From assembly GCA_026413225.1 (NCBI GenBank), contig CM048557.1, forward strand, positions 64,284,987 to 64,348,986: a DNA stretch of 64,000 nucleotides, in the 5' to 3' direction. Positions 1-13,154 of the stretch are shown here, piece by piece. A program made the translations under genes and the position numbers. This DNA comes from Otis tarda (taxonomy: Eukaryota; Chordata; Aves; Otidiformes; Otididae). The stretch's first letter is position 1, and every line of letters starts with the position of its first letter. A model generated the notes under the pieces. It searched no databases. It was not told the origin of the DNA and saw nothing but the letters and a program-made list of their open reading frames with translations.

Positions 1-2811
1 TATCTTCTACACAAGTCTTCCTTCTCTCCAGTGACCCACCACAGGGCAAACATACCTATAAGATCTTATTGGAGGTTTTTCAGTTTACTGTAATGGTCTT
101 AATGACATTTTTCACCTTTGGGCTCTGAAGCACCAACTCTATTTCTCTCATCTGTATTTTATTCTCTGCACAGCTGGGCACAGGAAAGCAGAAAAGACTG
201 GATTTGAGACCCCACTGTATTTCCAGATGTGACTTCCTGATACTTGGCTGTGCGTCCCGCAGCTGTGACAGTCACTGCTGTCCCTCCCTGCAGCCCAATC
301 CCCCTGCCCACTGGAGTGTTGGCTCTGGTACCTCTGCTTCACATCTGGGGAGCAATAATAAGGCCAGAGTGGCAGCTTTCTGTATGAATAGATACATTCC
401 TGATGAACTAAACCACCCCGGTATCAGAGTATCCGGATCCCAGCCACACTACGCTGTGAGTTTATGGATGCAGCAAGACGATTCCTAGCCATGGGGATGT
501 AATTAATCACCGCAAATCCTTAGTGTATTCAGTCAGCAGTTTGTAAACCTGTTTTCTCCATCCCAAACTCCTGTGTCCATGGCTCTGAAGCTTCTCAGGG
601 GAAAAAGTTTGGCAGGAGGACCTTTTGCAGCACTTACTGCTTGCTTCAATATATGGCTTATTTACCAGTGAAAGGAGCCAGATGGAAAGTGGTCTCTGTG
701 GTTTTATTTCAGCCAGACGACTTTGTCCGCATGGAACTGCCTATTCAATAGCTCGCTGTAGAATATTTTATACCTGGCTCAGATGTATCCAGGATAAGAA
801 GAATCCTTCCAGTCACACTTCACCTTTCTTCAAAGTAGGCTCCTCAACAGAGAATCTCAACTATAAGTTTCATCTTTCTGGGCTCAGAAGCTTCAGACAG
901 GTGAAGCTACTGCTGCTTCAATAAGTTATAAAAATACTCTATAAAATGACAAAAAAATAAACTGGCTAAAATAATTTAACAGCTCGTGACTGCAGTTTAA
1001 GACATGCTGTCATAAAAATGCAGCAGCAATACAAAATATTGAATTAGTAATACAGCTTCAGGAGAGTAAAAAACAGTATTTGGCATGAAACTCACCCCCT
1101 CATTAAAGGCAGAGGTCCCCGCATCAGTTGTGCTTTCTGTCCACACACCGGAATTCCTCTGGTTTGTTTGATTAAGGAAACAGAGACAAAATTTAACTTC
1201 GCACTGTTGTTAAGCTGATACTCACAGCTTCTCAAACTCTAGCAGGTTCAATTAGTCAAGCTTTAACTGAGGACTTTGTGAACAACTTGCTTCCCCTCTT
1301 TGCCACTGTCAGACACAAGTTTCTCCTAATTTAGGCAAACACCAGATTTGAGGGGAACCAAAATACATTTTTTTCTTCCTAAACTTTATGGAAAGGTGTG
1401 CAGATCACCACCAGAAATGGTGCAGTATAAGGCACTGGAAAGCCGTTTTAGACCCTCTCACTTTCCCTTGCATTATATGATAATGGTGTTGGTGAATATT
1501 CACATTTTCTTCACCAAAATACACAGAAACACACTTCAACATTTAAAAGTGACCCCACAATTTCATCTTAAAGTTCAGAGCAAGCTGGCGAGGCTGTCCG
1601 GAGGCAGCTCACCCTAGACGTCGCTACAAGAACTTAGGAAATGTACCACCATCATTAACCCACCAGATAAATGCAAACTGACTCAGCAGTGTCGGTTCCT
1701 GCTTAAAGTGAGCCAGCTTTCAGCGTTGCTGTGGACCTGCTTGTACATCAAAATGGGCCAGGGCTGCTTGGGAATGGAGAATGGAACAGCATCCACAAGA
1801 AAAGCAACTGTACAGCCCCTCCTTGGTGCTCTAAACAGTGATACACTTGCTGGTGTGTTCAGCACGTTATCAGTAGTGGACTAGACTATTTTATCAGGGG
1901 TAACATCCAGTGTGGTCAATAATACCAATAAATCCAATGCTCAGCAATTGAAAATTTACATCCAATAGCTGGCATACAAATCCTCAGTGATACCTCATGA
2001 TACTCTGTATGACAGACAGGCACAGATGAAAATCAAATTAAATGCTGCCAAAACAAAATCATAATTAGGAAATTTCTCTCCATTCTGATATACGGAGCAT
2101 AGACCACTTCTGAAGAGAGGGGGAGAATAGATAGAAATTGTAAATACAGTTTTGGTTCAAAACAGAGCCTTTCCACCTGATTTCATGGGACAGGAGCGAC
2201 AACAAAAAAAGTTCATAAGAGAGAAACTACAGGAAACTAAAAGAAATAATAAATAAATCCCAGAAAAATATCTGAAATACAAAAAAATAGATGCCAAAAC
2301 TCTTAGGAAATCTTGAGGAGGAAAATGAAATCAATGCGATTTCATGAATCATTCTGGTTTTCATGGAATAATTTCTTACTTGAAAAAGCTTCATTATTTA
2401 AAAAAAAAAATGGCTGTTTCAAATGAGGTTTTTCAGCTACTAAGATTACATCTGGACCTCTCTGTACCTCATACACACTAGTTTTAATCTCTTTCAATTT
2501 CCACTGCAGATCACTGAGTCATTACTGCTCTTTTATGTTTTCAGGGCAGTAAATTAATATAGTTTAAAGCCATTATACACAAAGTACATGAAAACAAGTC
2601 TCCTGCCTATGACATTTCTTCTGTGTTGAAAAATCTCAAAAGGTAACTGAATGGAAGACCAGCTCAAACTGAAAAAAAGAAAATAGACCACATTTCTTGA
2701 AGCATTACGTTGTTTGCTTAGCCCTGCTTCTGAGTTTTCAGTGACTTTTCCATATTTTTGTGATGGAAGCAAGTGTGTAATGCAGTGTGTAGTTCAGATC
2801 CTCTGCTATTA
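1..2811. other. Unique non-coding DNA, no gene seen
   Basis: I see no recognisable exon, RNA gene or mobile element. Open frames are all under about 100 codons, overlap on both strands and resemble no family I know. The stretch is AT-rich, with short A-runs such as the A11 run at 2400-2410. It could be intergenic or intronic; nothing in the window decides which. Confidence 0.55.
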
Positions 2812-2960
2812 CAGAAACACAGGATCACAGAAGGATGAGGCTGGAAGGCACCTCTGGAGACCATCTCATCCAATTCTCCTGCTCAAGTAGAGTCAGCTCA
2901 AGCAAGTTGCCCTGCTCGGGAACTCTTTGTAATTTCAGCAAGTCTCTACCTATCTTAAAC
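2812..2960 (-). mobile_element. Old CR1 LINE 3' fragment
   Basis: Read on the plus strand, this begins with a decayed form of the reverse-complemented CR1 tail (CACAGGATCACAGAAGGAT). The usual CR1 3' landmarks follow: a 'ggctggaaggcacctctggagacc' block, a degraded 'catctagtccaa' block and a 'ctgctcaagtagagtcagctc' block. It is clearly more diverged than the copy 250 bp to its right, so it is an older insertion of another CR1 subfamily in the same orientation. The right boundary is uncertain; 2961-3210 shows no clear CR1 similarity. No coding capacity remains. Confidence 0.65.
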
Positions 2961-3210
2961 CAACACAATTAAAATTATTCTAGAATAATTAAGAGATCTT
3001 AGCATGGGACTCAACACTTGCTGTTTCCAATTGAGATTCGGCCATGCAAGCTTTCACCACTGACCACTGAAATCCTTCCTAACCTGCTATGGGGCTTCTC
3101 TTGGCTTTCACAAAATCTGTTGTGAGCCTGGTGTCCAGGAGTGCTGCAGAACTGAGCTCTCTCCAATGGTAGGTGCTCCAGTCATTGCATACCACATGAA
3201 GAAAATGTAA

Positions 3211-4118
3211 TCATAGAATCATAGAATCATAGAATCATAGAATGGTTAGAGTTGGAAGGGAGCTTCAAAGGTCATCTAGTCCAACCCCCCTGCAAGAAGC
3301 AGGGACATCCCTGACTAGATCAGGTTGCTCAGAGCCTCATCCAGCCTGGCCTTGAACATTTCCAGGGATGGGGCATCCACCACCTCTCTGGGGAACCAGT
3401 TCCAGTGCTCTACAACTCTCATTGTAAAAAATTTTTTTCTAATATCTAATCTAAACCTAGCTCCTTCTAATTTAAACCCATTACCCCTTGTCCGATCACA
3501 ACAGGCCCTACTGAACAGCTTCTCCCCATCTTTCCTGTAAGCCCCCTTGAGGTATTGGAAGACCGCTATCAGGTCTCCCAGGAGCCTCCTTTTCTCCAGG
3601 CTGAACAGCCCCAACTCTCTCAGCCTGTCCTCATAGGAGAGGTGCTCCAGCCCTCTGATCATCTTGGTGGCCCTTCTCTGGACCCTTTCCAACTGGTCCA
3701 TGTCCTTCTTGTGTTGGGGACTCCAGAACTGGACACAGTACTCCAGGTGGGGTCTCACCAGGGCAGAGTAGAGGGGCAGAATCACCTCCCTCGACCTGCT
3801 GGCCACGCTCCTCTTGATGCAGCCCAGGATGCGGTTGGCCTTCTGGGCCGCAAGGGCGCATTGCCCGCTCATGTTGAGCCTCTCGTCCACCAGCACTCCC
3901 AACTCTTTCTCCTCAGGGCTGCTTTCAATCCATTCTCCGCCCAGCCTGTATTTGTGCCTGGGATTGCCACAACCCAGGTGCAGGACCTTGCACTTGGCCT
4001 GGTTGAACTTCATGAGGTTGGCACGGGCCCACCTCTCCAGCCTGTCCAGGTCCCTCTGGATGGCATCCCTCCCTTCCAGCGAGTCGACGGCACCACACAG
4101 CTTGGTGTCATCGTCTGT
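3211..4118 (-). mobile_element. Young 5'-truncated CR1 LINE (about 0.9 kb)
   Basis: CR1 is the dominant non-LTR retrotransposon of birds. The 3' end is at 3211-3242, with four copies of TCATAGAA (plus strand), the reverse complement of the CR1 tail. The 3' UTR landmarks follow (GGTCATCTAGTCCAACCCCC, 'gcaagaagcagggacatc'), then the C-terminal part of ORF2 read on the minus strand. Similarity stops abruptly at about 4118, inside a segment encoding [14 protein letters not shown]. Such 5' truncation is typical of incomplete target-primed reverse transcription. The open frame suggests a fairly recent insertion. The copy cannot move by itself because it lacks ORF1, the endonuclease and most of the reverse transcriptase. 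No target-site duplication is evident, as usual for CR1. Confidence 0.95.
3315..4118 (-). pseudogene. CR1 ORF2 reverse-transcriptase C-terminal remnant
   Basis: About 268 codons are open from the truncation point at 4118 down to the natural stop near 3315. The frame starts [19 protein letters not shown], passes the internal methionine at 4011-4013 ([14 protein letters not shown]) and ends with [20 protein letters not shown]. This covers the end of the reverse-transcriptase domain (thumb region) and the CR1 C-terminal tail. The YXDD catalytic motif and the N-terminal apurinic endonuclease would lie upstream and are absent, so no activity is expected. There is no in-frame stop or frameshift, which marks low age. 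Any open frame on the plus strand here is a shadow of this one. This is element-derived sequence, not a host gene. Confidence 0.9.
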
Positions 4119-4327
4119 AATCTTGGAGCATCACTGGTGCTGACCTTCCTTAACCTCTGGAAGATGAGCTTTAGCATCCATAAATTCTCAGCCAGGAGAA
4201 AGAAGAATATTTCTTCTGGGACAAACTGCTCAATTCTTACTGGTTTCCCTGAAACTCTCAGCTTCTCTTTATGAGGTAAAATCAGAGGCTTACAATGACT
4301 TATTACTTTCATAGTAACTTCTGAATT

Positions 4328-4356
4328 AAAAAAAAAAAAAAGAAAGAAAGAAAGAA
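4328..4356. repeat. A14 run followed by (GAAA)n microsatellite
   Basis: A pure run of 14 A at 4328-4341 passes directly into GAAAGAAAGAAAGAAG at 4342-4357. This is a poly(A)/(GAAA)n low-complexity tract about 210 bp beyond the truncated 5' end of the young CR1. It does not look like a retrotransposon tail, because no element body adjoins it. Confidence 0.85.
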
Positions 4357-7300
4357 GTGCATTAACTCTCTTGGAAATGGATTAGGCAGACCTTGAACAA
4401 ATTGCTAACACTCTTTAAGAAACTCTTTACCATTGGTAAGAAGCCAAACACTCTCAGTCAGTAGTACCTTTACCTAGACCACTTTTTCCACTAAACAAGA
4501 AGTGATACACACCATTAGCTTTCATTTCAATTATTTGGCAAACTGAAGCCTTCCTTTAAAATCCACTTGCTCAGGAAGTTCCTAATAGAACTGCAGCACT
4601 GTATATGAATAAAAAAAAGGAGTGACCAAAAATAACAGAGCTGAAGGAGGGATCATATTATCCCTGTCCAAGAGAATCCTGTAACACTATATCGCTCCGT
4701 GTAACCAACACAGCATTTCTGTGACGGCCATCAATGAAGTGAAAAATCACAACAGATCTGTCCATCACAAGCAATCTGATCTTTTGTAATCACAGATCTG
4801 GCTTCTATTCCCAGCTTACTTGGTCATAGAATTAGACCAAAAATTCTGCAACCAGATTGGAGATGCAGCAGGTCTTTTCAGAGCTGGCAGTCAGCTTCTC
4901 CTTGCCGTACAGATAGGAGCCATCGGTTGAATATAGAAGAGTAAATGTCTGTCAGTGTTCGAGCTTCAAGTACAGCTGAAGCTTGAAGGTATTCATAGCC
5001 AAAGGAAGGACTTTATTTATAGGTGAACTGTCAGCCTAGCATTTGTGAAGATCTGGTTGATGGAGTAAGGCATACACATGCAGTCCCCTTCTGCTGGCTG
5101 CAAGTTCTGAATTACTGACACCACTTTTCTACGCCTGATGCATTACAGATATAGGCATGAAGGGGGTTGCCACTGGGCTAGATAGAAAGAAAGAGGCTTT
5201 GATCCCTTTACCACTAAGTTATCCTCCTTCAACTGGGAACCTTGTTTCAAAATTCCTGATAGGAATCAGGCAAGGAAAGTTCTGAATCCTTCCACTAGGT
5301 CCCTTAGGCAAAGGTGTACAAAGTCTTGCCCTTCCTATCCATCTGTTACGCAAAAGCTGCATTACACCATCACAGCTAACACTTCCCCTGTGCTTTGCTA
5401 CCATCTCTAACCCACAAACCAGTGCAAATTTGGCCCCAACTCTGGTCCCAGTATGGTACAAACTAGGGCTGAGGTCAGGAGAGAAGGGCTGAGGAGTTCT
5501 GCTTTTTCCATGGTCATCCATTTTATCCTGCACTTCTCATTGCAGCAAGAAAGGTATCAAGAGCTTTAATCACTACATCTCAAAACACACAAGTTAGTAC
5601 TTTTCTTGCTTCCAGACAGTAGATTAGTGCAGCCTGGCTGCCAAACATGATTAATAACTCTGCAAGGGCCTTTGTACTGTATGCACTATTTGCCAAAAAT
5701 GGCAGAAATCAGAAGAGAGGAGGGTGCACTACAATGACAGTTATTTCAGAACCAGATGACTGGTTTTTTGTGATTAAAGAACAAACCCAATTACATGGAG
5801 AAAACTCGGTGACATAAGCTATCCTCCAGTTCCCTCCTCCCCAGGCCCCATCACCCCTCCTTCTTTAAAGCATTTCTTGGCATTCCTGAGATTAATTTCA
5901 GGGCTCTAAAATAAACACTTCCAAAAATAGTAAGAGGAAATGGTAATCTTGCAAAGTGAAGTTTGTTAGCTTATTTTCCAGAAACCAGAAGCCCCGTCTG
6001 CTTGAAGACCTTATTGCTCTGCACAGCAAGTCACAAGAAGATAAATGGCTTTCTGTATCTGCAAAGACCAAACACACTGCTGTTCTGGTGCAGAGGCGTG
6101 GGCTTCAGTGTATGTGAAAAGCAAGGGCTCAGGGGGCTGGGGCAAACCACAACACAGAAGACAATCTCCTGCCTATCAAAACCCAGTTGGATATTGCAAG
6201 CCTAATCTCTGAAAGCCTAATCTTTCAGAGCTGTAGATATTTCTGTCAGCATCAGCACTGACTTCACTAGAAACATCTCCAAGAAGCCATTTAGCTGAGT
6301 CTGCAAACACCGGCTATGCAGGTCAGTACCCTCCATAGTCACATGCATGTCCTCACTCCCTACCACTTCTGACCATTTAAACTGTGCCCCATCTTGTAAT
6401 CATGATCCTAGCACTGTCTGTCGCCCCAAAGATGAGTTCATTACGTCTAACGTGGGAAAAGGACTTAGGCTGTAATACCAGTCACTCCATCTTCCAGGAT
6501 ATTCAGCAACAGAGCAGCAATCACCACAAGAAATGTGAAGGGTGGCGTTGAAAAATGTGTGGTGACACTCCCCGGGAGAAGTGCAGCTTCCTCCAGCCAG
6601 CTGCAGCAGCCACACTATCCGCCACAGAATTACATCAATCAGAATAATGAAAAAAAAAAAAAAAGAGAAGGGTTTCTCCAGGCTGAAATTTCTAAATTGT
6701 CATGTTTTCACCTCAAAGTACACACACAGCAGAGCACAGATAAGCTGGGATAATACTTGATAAGCATCAGATTCTTTGGGATGGAGCCTTACATTTTCCT
6801 CTGAAGTTTAAATAGCTGTACAATTAATTCTTCATCACATTTTAAGGCAGTAACAGAGGATCTGTTCTGCCAACGGAGCATCCCCATCTACTGTTGGAGA
6901 GCGGAAAGGGAGCAGCACATCCCCCCGGGGAAGCAAAGCTGCAGAGGAGGAATCTGCCACCCAGCAGGATTGCTAGGACCCCATGTCAAAAGGGTGGAGG
7001 AGCAGTTGCAGAGAAACTTTTCTTCCCAGCACTGCTGTAGCCTTTAACAGAGCTCTACTCCAATATCTATTGGGAAAACAAGTGTCTAGATGCCATCGTT
7101 TAAAAAAGGAAACATCTTAGAGAACGAACTTGCATGTAAGCCAAGCAAAAGCATTGCTTTCCTAATCTTGCAAACAGCCTCAAATAATCACCTAAGGAAA
7201 TCTGAAGTTTCTGAAGGGAAAACTGATGGTGACAGTGTAGATACTAAATATTTTTAGATTTTTCACTGCTGCTGATGACATGAAACCTGCAACAGCCAAT

Positions 7301-8282
7301 AAGTTTTAGCCAATTTTTTGACAGAATATTTCAGGCATTTCTAAAACTGAAAAAAAAAAAAAAGAATCTCTTATTACTTAAGTTCCAAAGAGGTTCCAAA
7401 ATGTATCTAAATGGAGATAAAAGATTTTAACCTTTTCAGGGTTCTGAAGTTTACTGAATTCACACTCTTATGTTTGGTCATCTCCTAACTGATAAGGAGA
7501 ACAGAAACAAATGATAAGACTAACTAGTGCACAGCACAGCATGGATTTAGCAAGGGGCAATCACTAAACTGAAATGAAGACATTAATAAGCCTGCCTGTC
7601 AGAGAAGATGTGGAATGATTCCAGTACAAAAACTTCAACACAGCTTTCTAATTACAGATTATTCTTCATCATAGCAGCATGATGAAAACAATCTTGATAA
7701 AGTTACCTATTCATCAGTTACTGTCATTTTGCCATAATAATAATCCTACTTCTTTACATAGAAAGCAAGAGCTCAAGATCTATCACTGGTACAGAAATGA
7801 ACAGCTCCAGAAACTCGAGGGATGTATTCTGAGAAAGCAAGCTATTCATCACTTTTCTGGGGCTCTTTTTTTCTGTGCGTGTGAAGAAGAAGTGGGCTAA
7901 AAATTAACGAGGCAGGACTGCTCCCATGCTGCAGAAGTTAAGCACCCACTTTAAACAGCGTCCAAAGAAGAAACAAAATCACATGCACAGTGGAAAAATT
8001 TGCTGAATTTCAATTTTAATGCTGAGGAATGGCTGAAAGCATCCCCAGAAGATGTCAGAAAATAATATATTTGTCTTTAAAATGATCCACTGTGACACTG
8101 AGGTTGCAATAGCTGTGCATGTGTGTGCAGCCACAGCTTGCAAAAGAATGAGAGACAAAAATCCAAACACTAATTTCACTGTATGGACAGCACTTAACTT
8201 GTTCCAAACCCATGTTTGGAGGTCAGTGTTTGGAAAGCATTAGCATTTTCTTTCTCCTCTGCCTTATCATGCACTCCTTTCC

Positions 8283-8338
8283 CAAAAAGCAAAAGCAAAA
8301 AAAAAAAAAAAAAAAAGAAAATGAAAGGAAAAAAAAAG
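8283..8338. repeat. A-rich low-complexity tract (A20)
   Basis: About 56 bp consist almost only of A with scattered G and C. It includes an uninterrupted A20 at 8297-8316 and an A9 at 8329-8337. No retroposed gene body is seen on either side, so it is best called a simple low-complexity tract. Confidence 0.85.
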
Positions 8339-11300
8339 CAAACCTACAGATAGTTGTCCCAAGGCCAGAAGATGACTAAGACACACAGGCCAGATTCATC
8401 ATTCATTGCTCCCATCTCTGAAGGACGGAGGGTTTAACTAGCTCCCTCCAAGTGATCAAGGAACTTGGTTGTCACTCTAATAGTAAACCACAAAACAACT
8501 AGGATCCCCTTCTGTGTGTAAAGTAGTGAAATAATTATGTTTCAGCTTTCCCAAGCAAGAGCATTGCATCTCAGTTTGTCTTTGGGCTACAAAGAACAGG
8601 GCCCCATCTGCCCATTGCCTGCTCTGGTCTCTTTCCTCTGGAATTCACAGTTTCAGTGGAGGGAGATGAATCCTTGTGCAAGTCCAAGTGTTACAGGCCC
8701 TTCCTCATCACAACCCCTTCACCTCTCCTGATTTATCCCTTGCAACTGATATCTGTCTATCTTAGGAATCCTCCCAGTTTTGTACAAGATACTTCCCTAG
8801 GTCTTGACACAGACCCCTAGCCTCATCCATGTGTGTTTTCTTCTGCTCCAGGAAGACCTCATTTCCTCCAGGTCCAAATTCCTATCTCCATGCCAAGGAT
8901 CAACCTCACACTCTCTCAGGCAATGGGAACGCCTCTCTTGTACACCACATCTGCCAAGTATCACGCACAGGACTTTTTCCCATAGCAGACTCCTCAAACA
9001 TTTCTCCTACTCTTGTAGTTTATTGACCAGTAACTCTGGACCGCAGGAACGCAACATGAAGCCCTATGTTCCTGGGTGGTCACCTGGAGAGCCAACAGGC
9101 CCACCTCTGCTCCTCAGGGAACACAAGACAGTCTCTCCTTAAGGAGATGACTAGATCACCTCACAGTAGAGCGGATTTGCATGAAAGGAAGGACACAGCA
9201 TCAGAAAGCTGGTTAAAGCTTTGATTCCTCAAAAGCTTATGCAGAGACAGTCTCAGTGAAATTAATTTGTAAAATTAAACACATGCATAAACGCTTGCAG
9301 AATTTAGGCCTAAGAGACAGCAAGCATTCACATAGCCTGGGAGAAGCGTATCCAGCAAAGGATATCCTACTTTTGAGTCAAAATAGCTTTCCATAAACTT
9401 ACCAACTCCATATAAACATTCTTACAATACCATATCCATTTACTACTGGAAGGATATAAAAGGAACAAAATAGAATTGAAAAGTATTATTACATCCTTAT
9501 GCCTTAAAAGTGATTGTTAAGGGCATCCAAAAATTTGACAAAATGTTAAGCTGTAAGTTTTATTAAACCCTGAGGGAAAGTCAAGAGACCAGAAAAGACC
9601 AGAACATTGCACAGAAGCAATGACAAATTCCTAGAAGCGCAGGGGCTACAAATCCAAATGAGTGAGTGCTGGGCTAAAATAATCTAACAATCTCTCTCCA
9701 CTGGCAAATAACAAGGGGCAAGGGGAGAATTTCCAAGGTTTCCTGAAAACAGAAACATTTTTCTCCTTTTGTTTCGGAAAAAAAATGGACAAGCTGATTT
9801 GCTAGATGGGTAAAATGGGACTTTGCTATAGAAATGGCAAACCTCCAGCAGTGTCAAACTAAGAAAACTGACACAGATGGTGAAACATCAGAAACTTTTC
9901 ACTCAAAAAAGGAAAGGAAAGAGAGAAGACCCTGAACCTATAGTGGGCAGAAATTGCCAAGTGGTTATCATCTAAACTTCTGCAAGAGGAGTTCGAAGCC
10001 ACAGAGCTTATCTCAGCACTTTTAGGCCAGCGTAGCTTTGACAATCAGACAACAGCAAGACATAGACCACAGTGAAAGTGGGGACTGGGGAGGGAGAAGA
10101 GCCCTAGCCATAAGGACGCATACAAGGGTTTTGCGAACAATATCATTAAAACCAGACAGCAGATGCTTCTAGCACCACAGGAGATGCCTTAAGCAGCATA
10201 AAAGTCTCAGCAAGGAGGAGTTGCCTTGCTCACTTAATGAACCCCACACAAAACAAAGCCCTGAGCTCTTAAATATTAACCAGTATCAGATGTGTTCGCT
10301 TTGTGTGAGCACGTGACTGGTAAAGCAGAAAGGAGAATTTGTTCTTTGAAGAAAACTAACTTACAGACCATTTAAAACAGAAGATATCAGCAAAGAACTC
10401 AGAACAGCTGGGATGCAATTACCCCCAGATAACTGCAGAAAACTGCCCGCAGACAGGTGATGATCTCCTTACTGCAGCGATTCAGCAGCTTGCATAACTG
10501 AGAGAGCTGTTTCAATAACTTTGCACATTAATCCAAACCACAAACACTTTCCAAATCTAAGCAGTTTTACTAATGAATAATGAATTAATTTTCATCTCAT
10601 TCTGAATATTCTTAGGGAGATTCTTAATAAATCTGTAATTTATTAGACACACACTGCATTTCTTGATGAAGAACTCAGTCTCTCAAGGAAAAAATGATGG
10701 TCCTACATTCCTTTAAGCTTCATTCAGATCATGAACCACTCCCACCTCTGCCCACCCTCATCCCAACTAATTCACATGTGAGTAATAGCCTGGGGTACAG
10801 GTAACAGAATTTCCTTCATTTCAGCAGCGGCCTTATTTGGTGAAATCTACCGCTTCGATTAAAGCAATTTCCTCATGGATAAGGATACTTTACTATGTTA
10901 CACACTCTTCCTCTGTCTCTTAAGAGGTAGAGAAGGAGAGTCAGAGCAATTAGAAGTATGGAGATGTCAGCATGAATTAAGTCGCCATCAATAACGCTTG
11001 CCATGTTTGTCTTCTTATACATTTTCTTGTAACTTGAAGACCACCTCTCCCCTAAAGAGCAGAGCTACAGCTACAGAAGGTCCACGTATGAAAATAATGG
11101 CCAAAATAGAGCACATTTTTATTTCTGAGTAGACAGTGCTTTTAGGAACAAGAGAAAATTGGATCAAAACTAGCAGATTATTTTTTCAGCCATCCTGTCA
11201 CTACCAGCAGCAGGTACCAGCTGGTTCAGCAGATGATACAGTGGTGCTAAAGTTATAGAATAAACCACCTACGGAAAAAAAAAAATACTGCTTGATATAT

Positions 11301-11970
11301 AAACAAGTTCTATTCTATTATATTTTTGCCCTGTCCATGCTAATTCTGGTGGTCTGTACCAATGATGTAGCTGTCCAGCATGACTCAGAAAAAGATTAAG
11401 AAATTATCTTGTCTGCATCCAGGGATGTGTGGAGTTTGATGTATTAGGTGCACTGTGTAATATAACCGGTGTTCTCAATAACTACAGTATTGTGTCAAAC
11501 ATGATTTCTCTGTAGGTAATGAAAGCCTTGAAAACCAACAGCTACAGCAGCAGAGCAAAATTGTTTTTCTAAATTACCAGAAAGAAAAGGATTTAGATTG
11601 TTATGGATTCTGTGGAATAATTCACCTTTAGGGAGCTCTGCTAGGCACATTAAAATTCACAAACCACACAACCTGTGGCATTACAAACATTAATATTTAT
11701 TGATGCAGAAGCAGTAACAATGCTCATATTTAATATAGTGATAGTGACCACTGTGACCTCTAACAATTTCCACTGACATTAATGGAAACTGGGGCTTTTC
11801 TTCCCCACACAGAGATAGGATGAACACAGATCTTCCCATTGTTTCCAGGGGAAAGACTTTTATCAGTTGTGCTGTGGGCAGTGGGCAGTGGAAGTTAGAA
11901 TGAGACCTGGACAGGCCCCTACTCATGTTGACGTTAAGTATTCTAATATTAATATCTTAAAACTGAACTT

Positions 11971-12211
11971 TAAAAGAGAGGGGGGTAGATTCAGATTAGA
12001 AATCATTTTTTTCAATGAGGGTGGTGGAACACTGGCACAGGCTGCCCAGAGAGGTGGTGGATGCCCCATCCCTGGAAACATTCAAGGCCAGGTTGGATGT
12101 GGCTCTGAGTAACCCGATCTGGTTGCAGGTGCCCCTGCTCCTTGCAGGGGAGTTGGACTAGATGACCTTTGAAGGTCCCTTCCAACTCTAACCATTCTAT
12201 GATTCTATGAT
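11971..12211 (+). mobile_element. 5'-truncated CR1 LINE, plus strand
   Basis: This is the CR1 3' part in the forward direction. It starts in the ORF2 tail (GGRFRLE, then a degraded match to the segment that reads RVVEHW in intact copies) and passes 'gatgccccatccctgg' and 'gttggactagatgacc'. It ends with two units of ATTCTATG at about 12193-12211. Compared with the copy at 3211-4118 it has lost some bases in the 'rldirkkff' segment (near 12000-12015), which shifts the frame. About 240 bp remain, so it has no coding capacity. Its orientation is opposite to the other young copies in the window. Confidence 0.93.
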
Positions 12212-13057
12212 CTGGGGGAGCAGGGCAGGCTTTGTGAACCTTTCCAGTCCCCACCGAGGCTGACAACGGCAGAAATTGGCTGGAGACGTGGCATTTAAGC
12301 CACAATGTTAATTTACAAGCCAAAGCGACACTCAATTCTTCCTTCTCCACCCAGCCCTGCTGTTAGAATGGGGTGTTCCTCATCACATACCTTACATTTC
12401 CCTGGCCTCTGTTTTCCCAGTTTAATCATGATTCTTCTCCTCAGTTCTGATGTATACCATTGCTATCTGTCTGGTGTGGTAATTTTGGGTCTATTGAACA
12501 ATAACATATAAAGAGAGAAAAACTTCAGAGAAATGTTGCATGATCCAAATAAACGACACATACCTAATACTCCTGTAAACAACCTCTCCAGAGAGAACAG
12601 GCTGCCAGCAGTTCTCATTAAAATATTTGACCCTACCCCAAAGAGGTAGGAATGAAGAATGCAGCAAGTTAGAGATGGTCTGACAATCAAATACACTTCC
12701 TTTACAAGCCAATTTCTGAACGTTTTGCTGTGTCTGTTTTTCCTGTATTAAGTAGAAGAATATGGGGAAAGACAATACAGGATACAAAAAGAGGCATGTC
12801 TGCACATGTATATCCACAAAACTCAGGATTGTAATGGGTGAAACGTCTCAAATCTGTTGGTTACCATTTCAGTAGATAATAGAGGTGATTTGTTTCTTTC
12901 CTTTTTGGGCAAGTATGAACAAGTCAAAATAACAGAGTATTGCACTTTCATATACTTCAGAATTTATCTGTGGTAAATGCTGTAACAACAAAGTGTTTAT
13001 AAATGTCAAGTTTTGATTTTGCTTCATTTTTGGTTCCTAGAAAATTAAAAACACAGA
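12212..13057. other. Unique non-coding DNA between CR1 and the AHNAK-like relic
   Basis: No gene or element is recognised. Two overlapping minus-strand frames of 77 and 108 codons between 12463 and 12817 show no family resemblance and look like chance frames in AT-rich DNA. Confidence 0.5.
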
Positions 13058-13089
13058 TTTTTTTTTCTGGATGGGTAGATGGTTTTATT
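13058..13089 (-). terminator. Polyadenylation hexamer and A9 run behind the AHNAK-like relic
   Basis: On the minus strand, AATAAA (13089 to 13084) is followed 17 bases later by nine consecutive A (13066 to 13058). Another AATAAA lies at 13149-13144, just past the stop codon. A hexamer plus an A-run at this spacing is what a reverse-transcribed, polyadenylated mRNA leaves in a genome. Nine A is short and could arise by chance, so the inference is moderate. Confidence 0.45.
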
Positions 13090-13154
13090 TTCATTTGAGA
13101 TTGATAAAAGACATTCTTCATTTGGTCATATCTCCAGGAATATTTTATTGACTA

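Larger units (their letters stand above)
4119..11970. other. Unique non-coding DNA with A-rich runs
   Basis: I see no gene, exon set or mobile element in these 7.9 kb. Open frames stay below about 115 codons and overlap each other on both strands. Homopolymer A-runs occur at 4328-4341, 6650-6664 (A15), 7350-7363 (A14), 8297-8316 (A20) and 11275-11285 (A11). The segment 10541-10680 is AT-rich with several TAAT/ATTA cores and could be a conserved element, but no alignment was available. Confidence 0.5.

Noticed and set aside
3555..4274. 239-codon plus-strand frame
   Set aside because: It lies antisense to the CR1 ORF2 remnant and runs past its end; it is a shadow frame.
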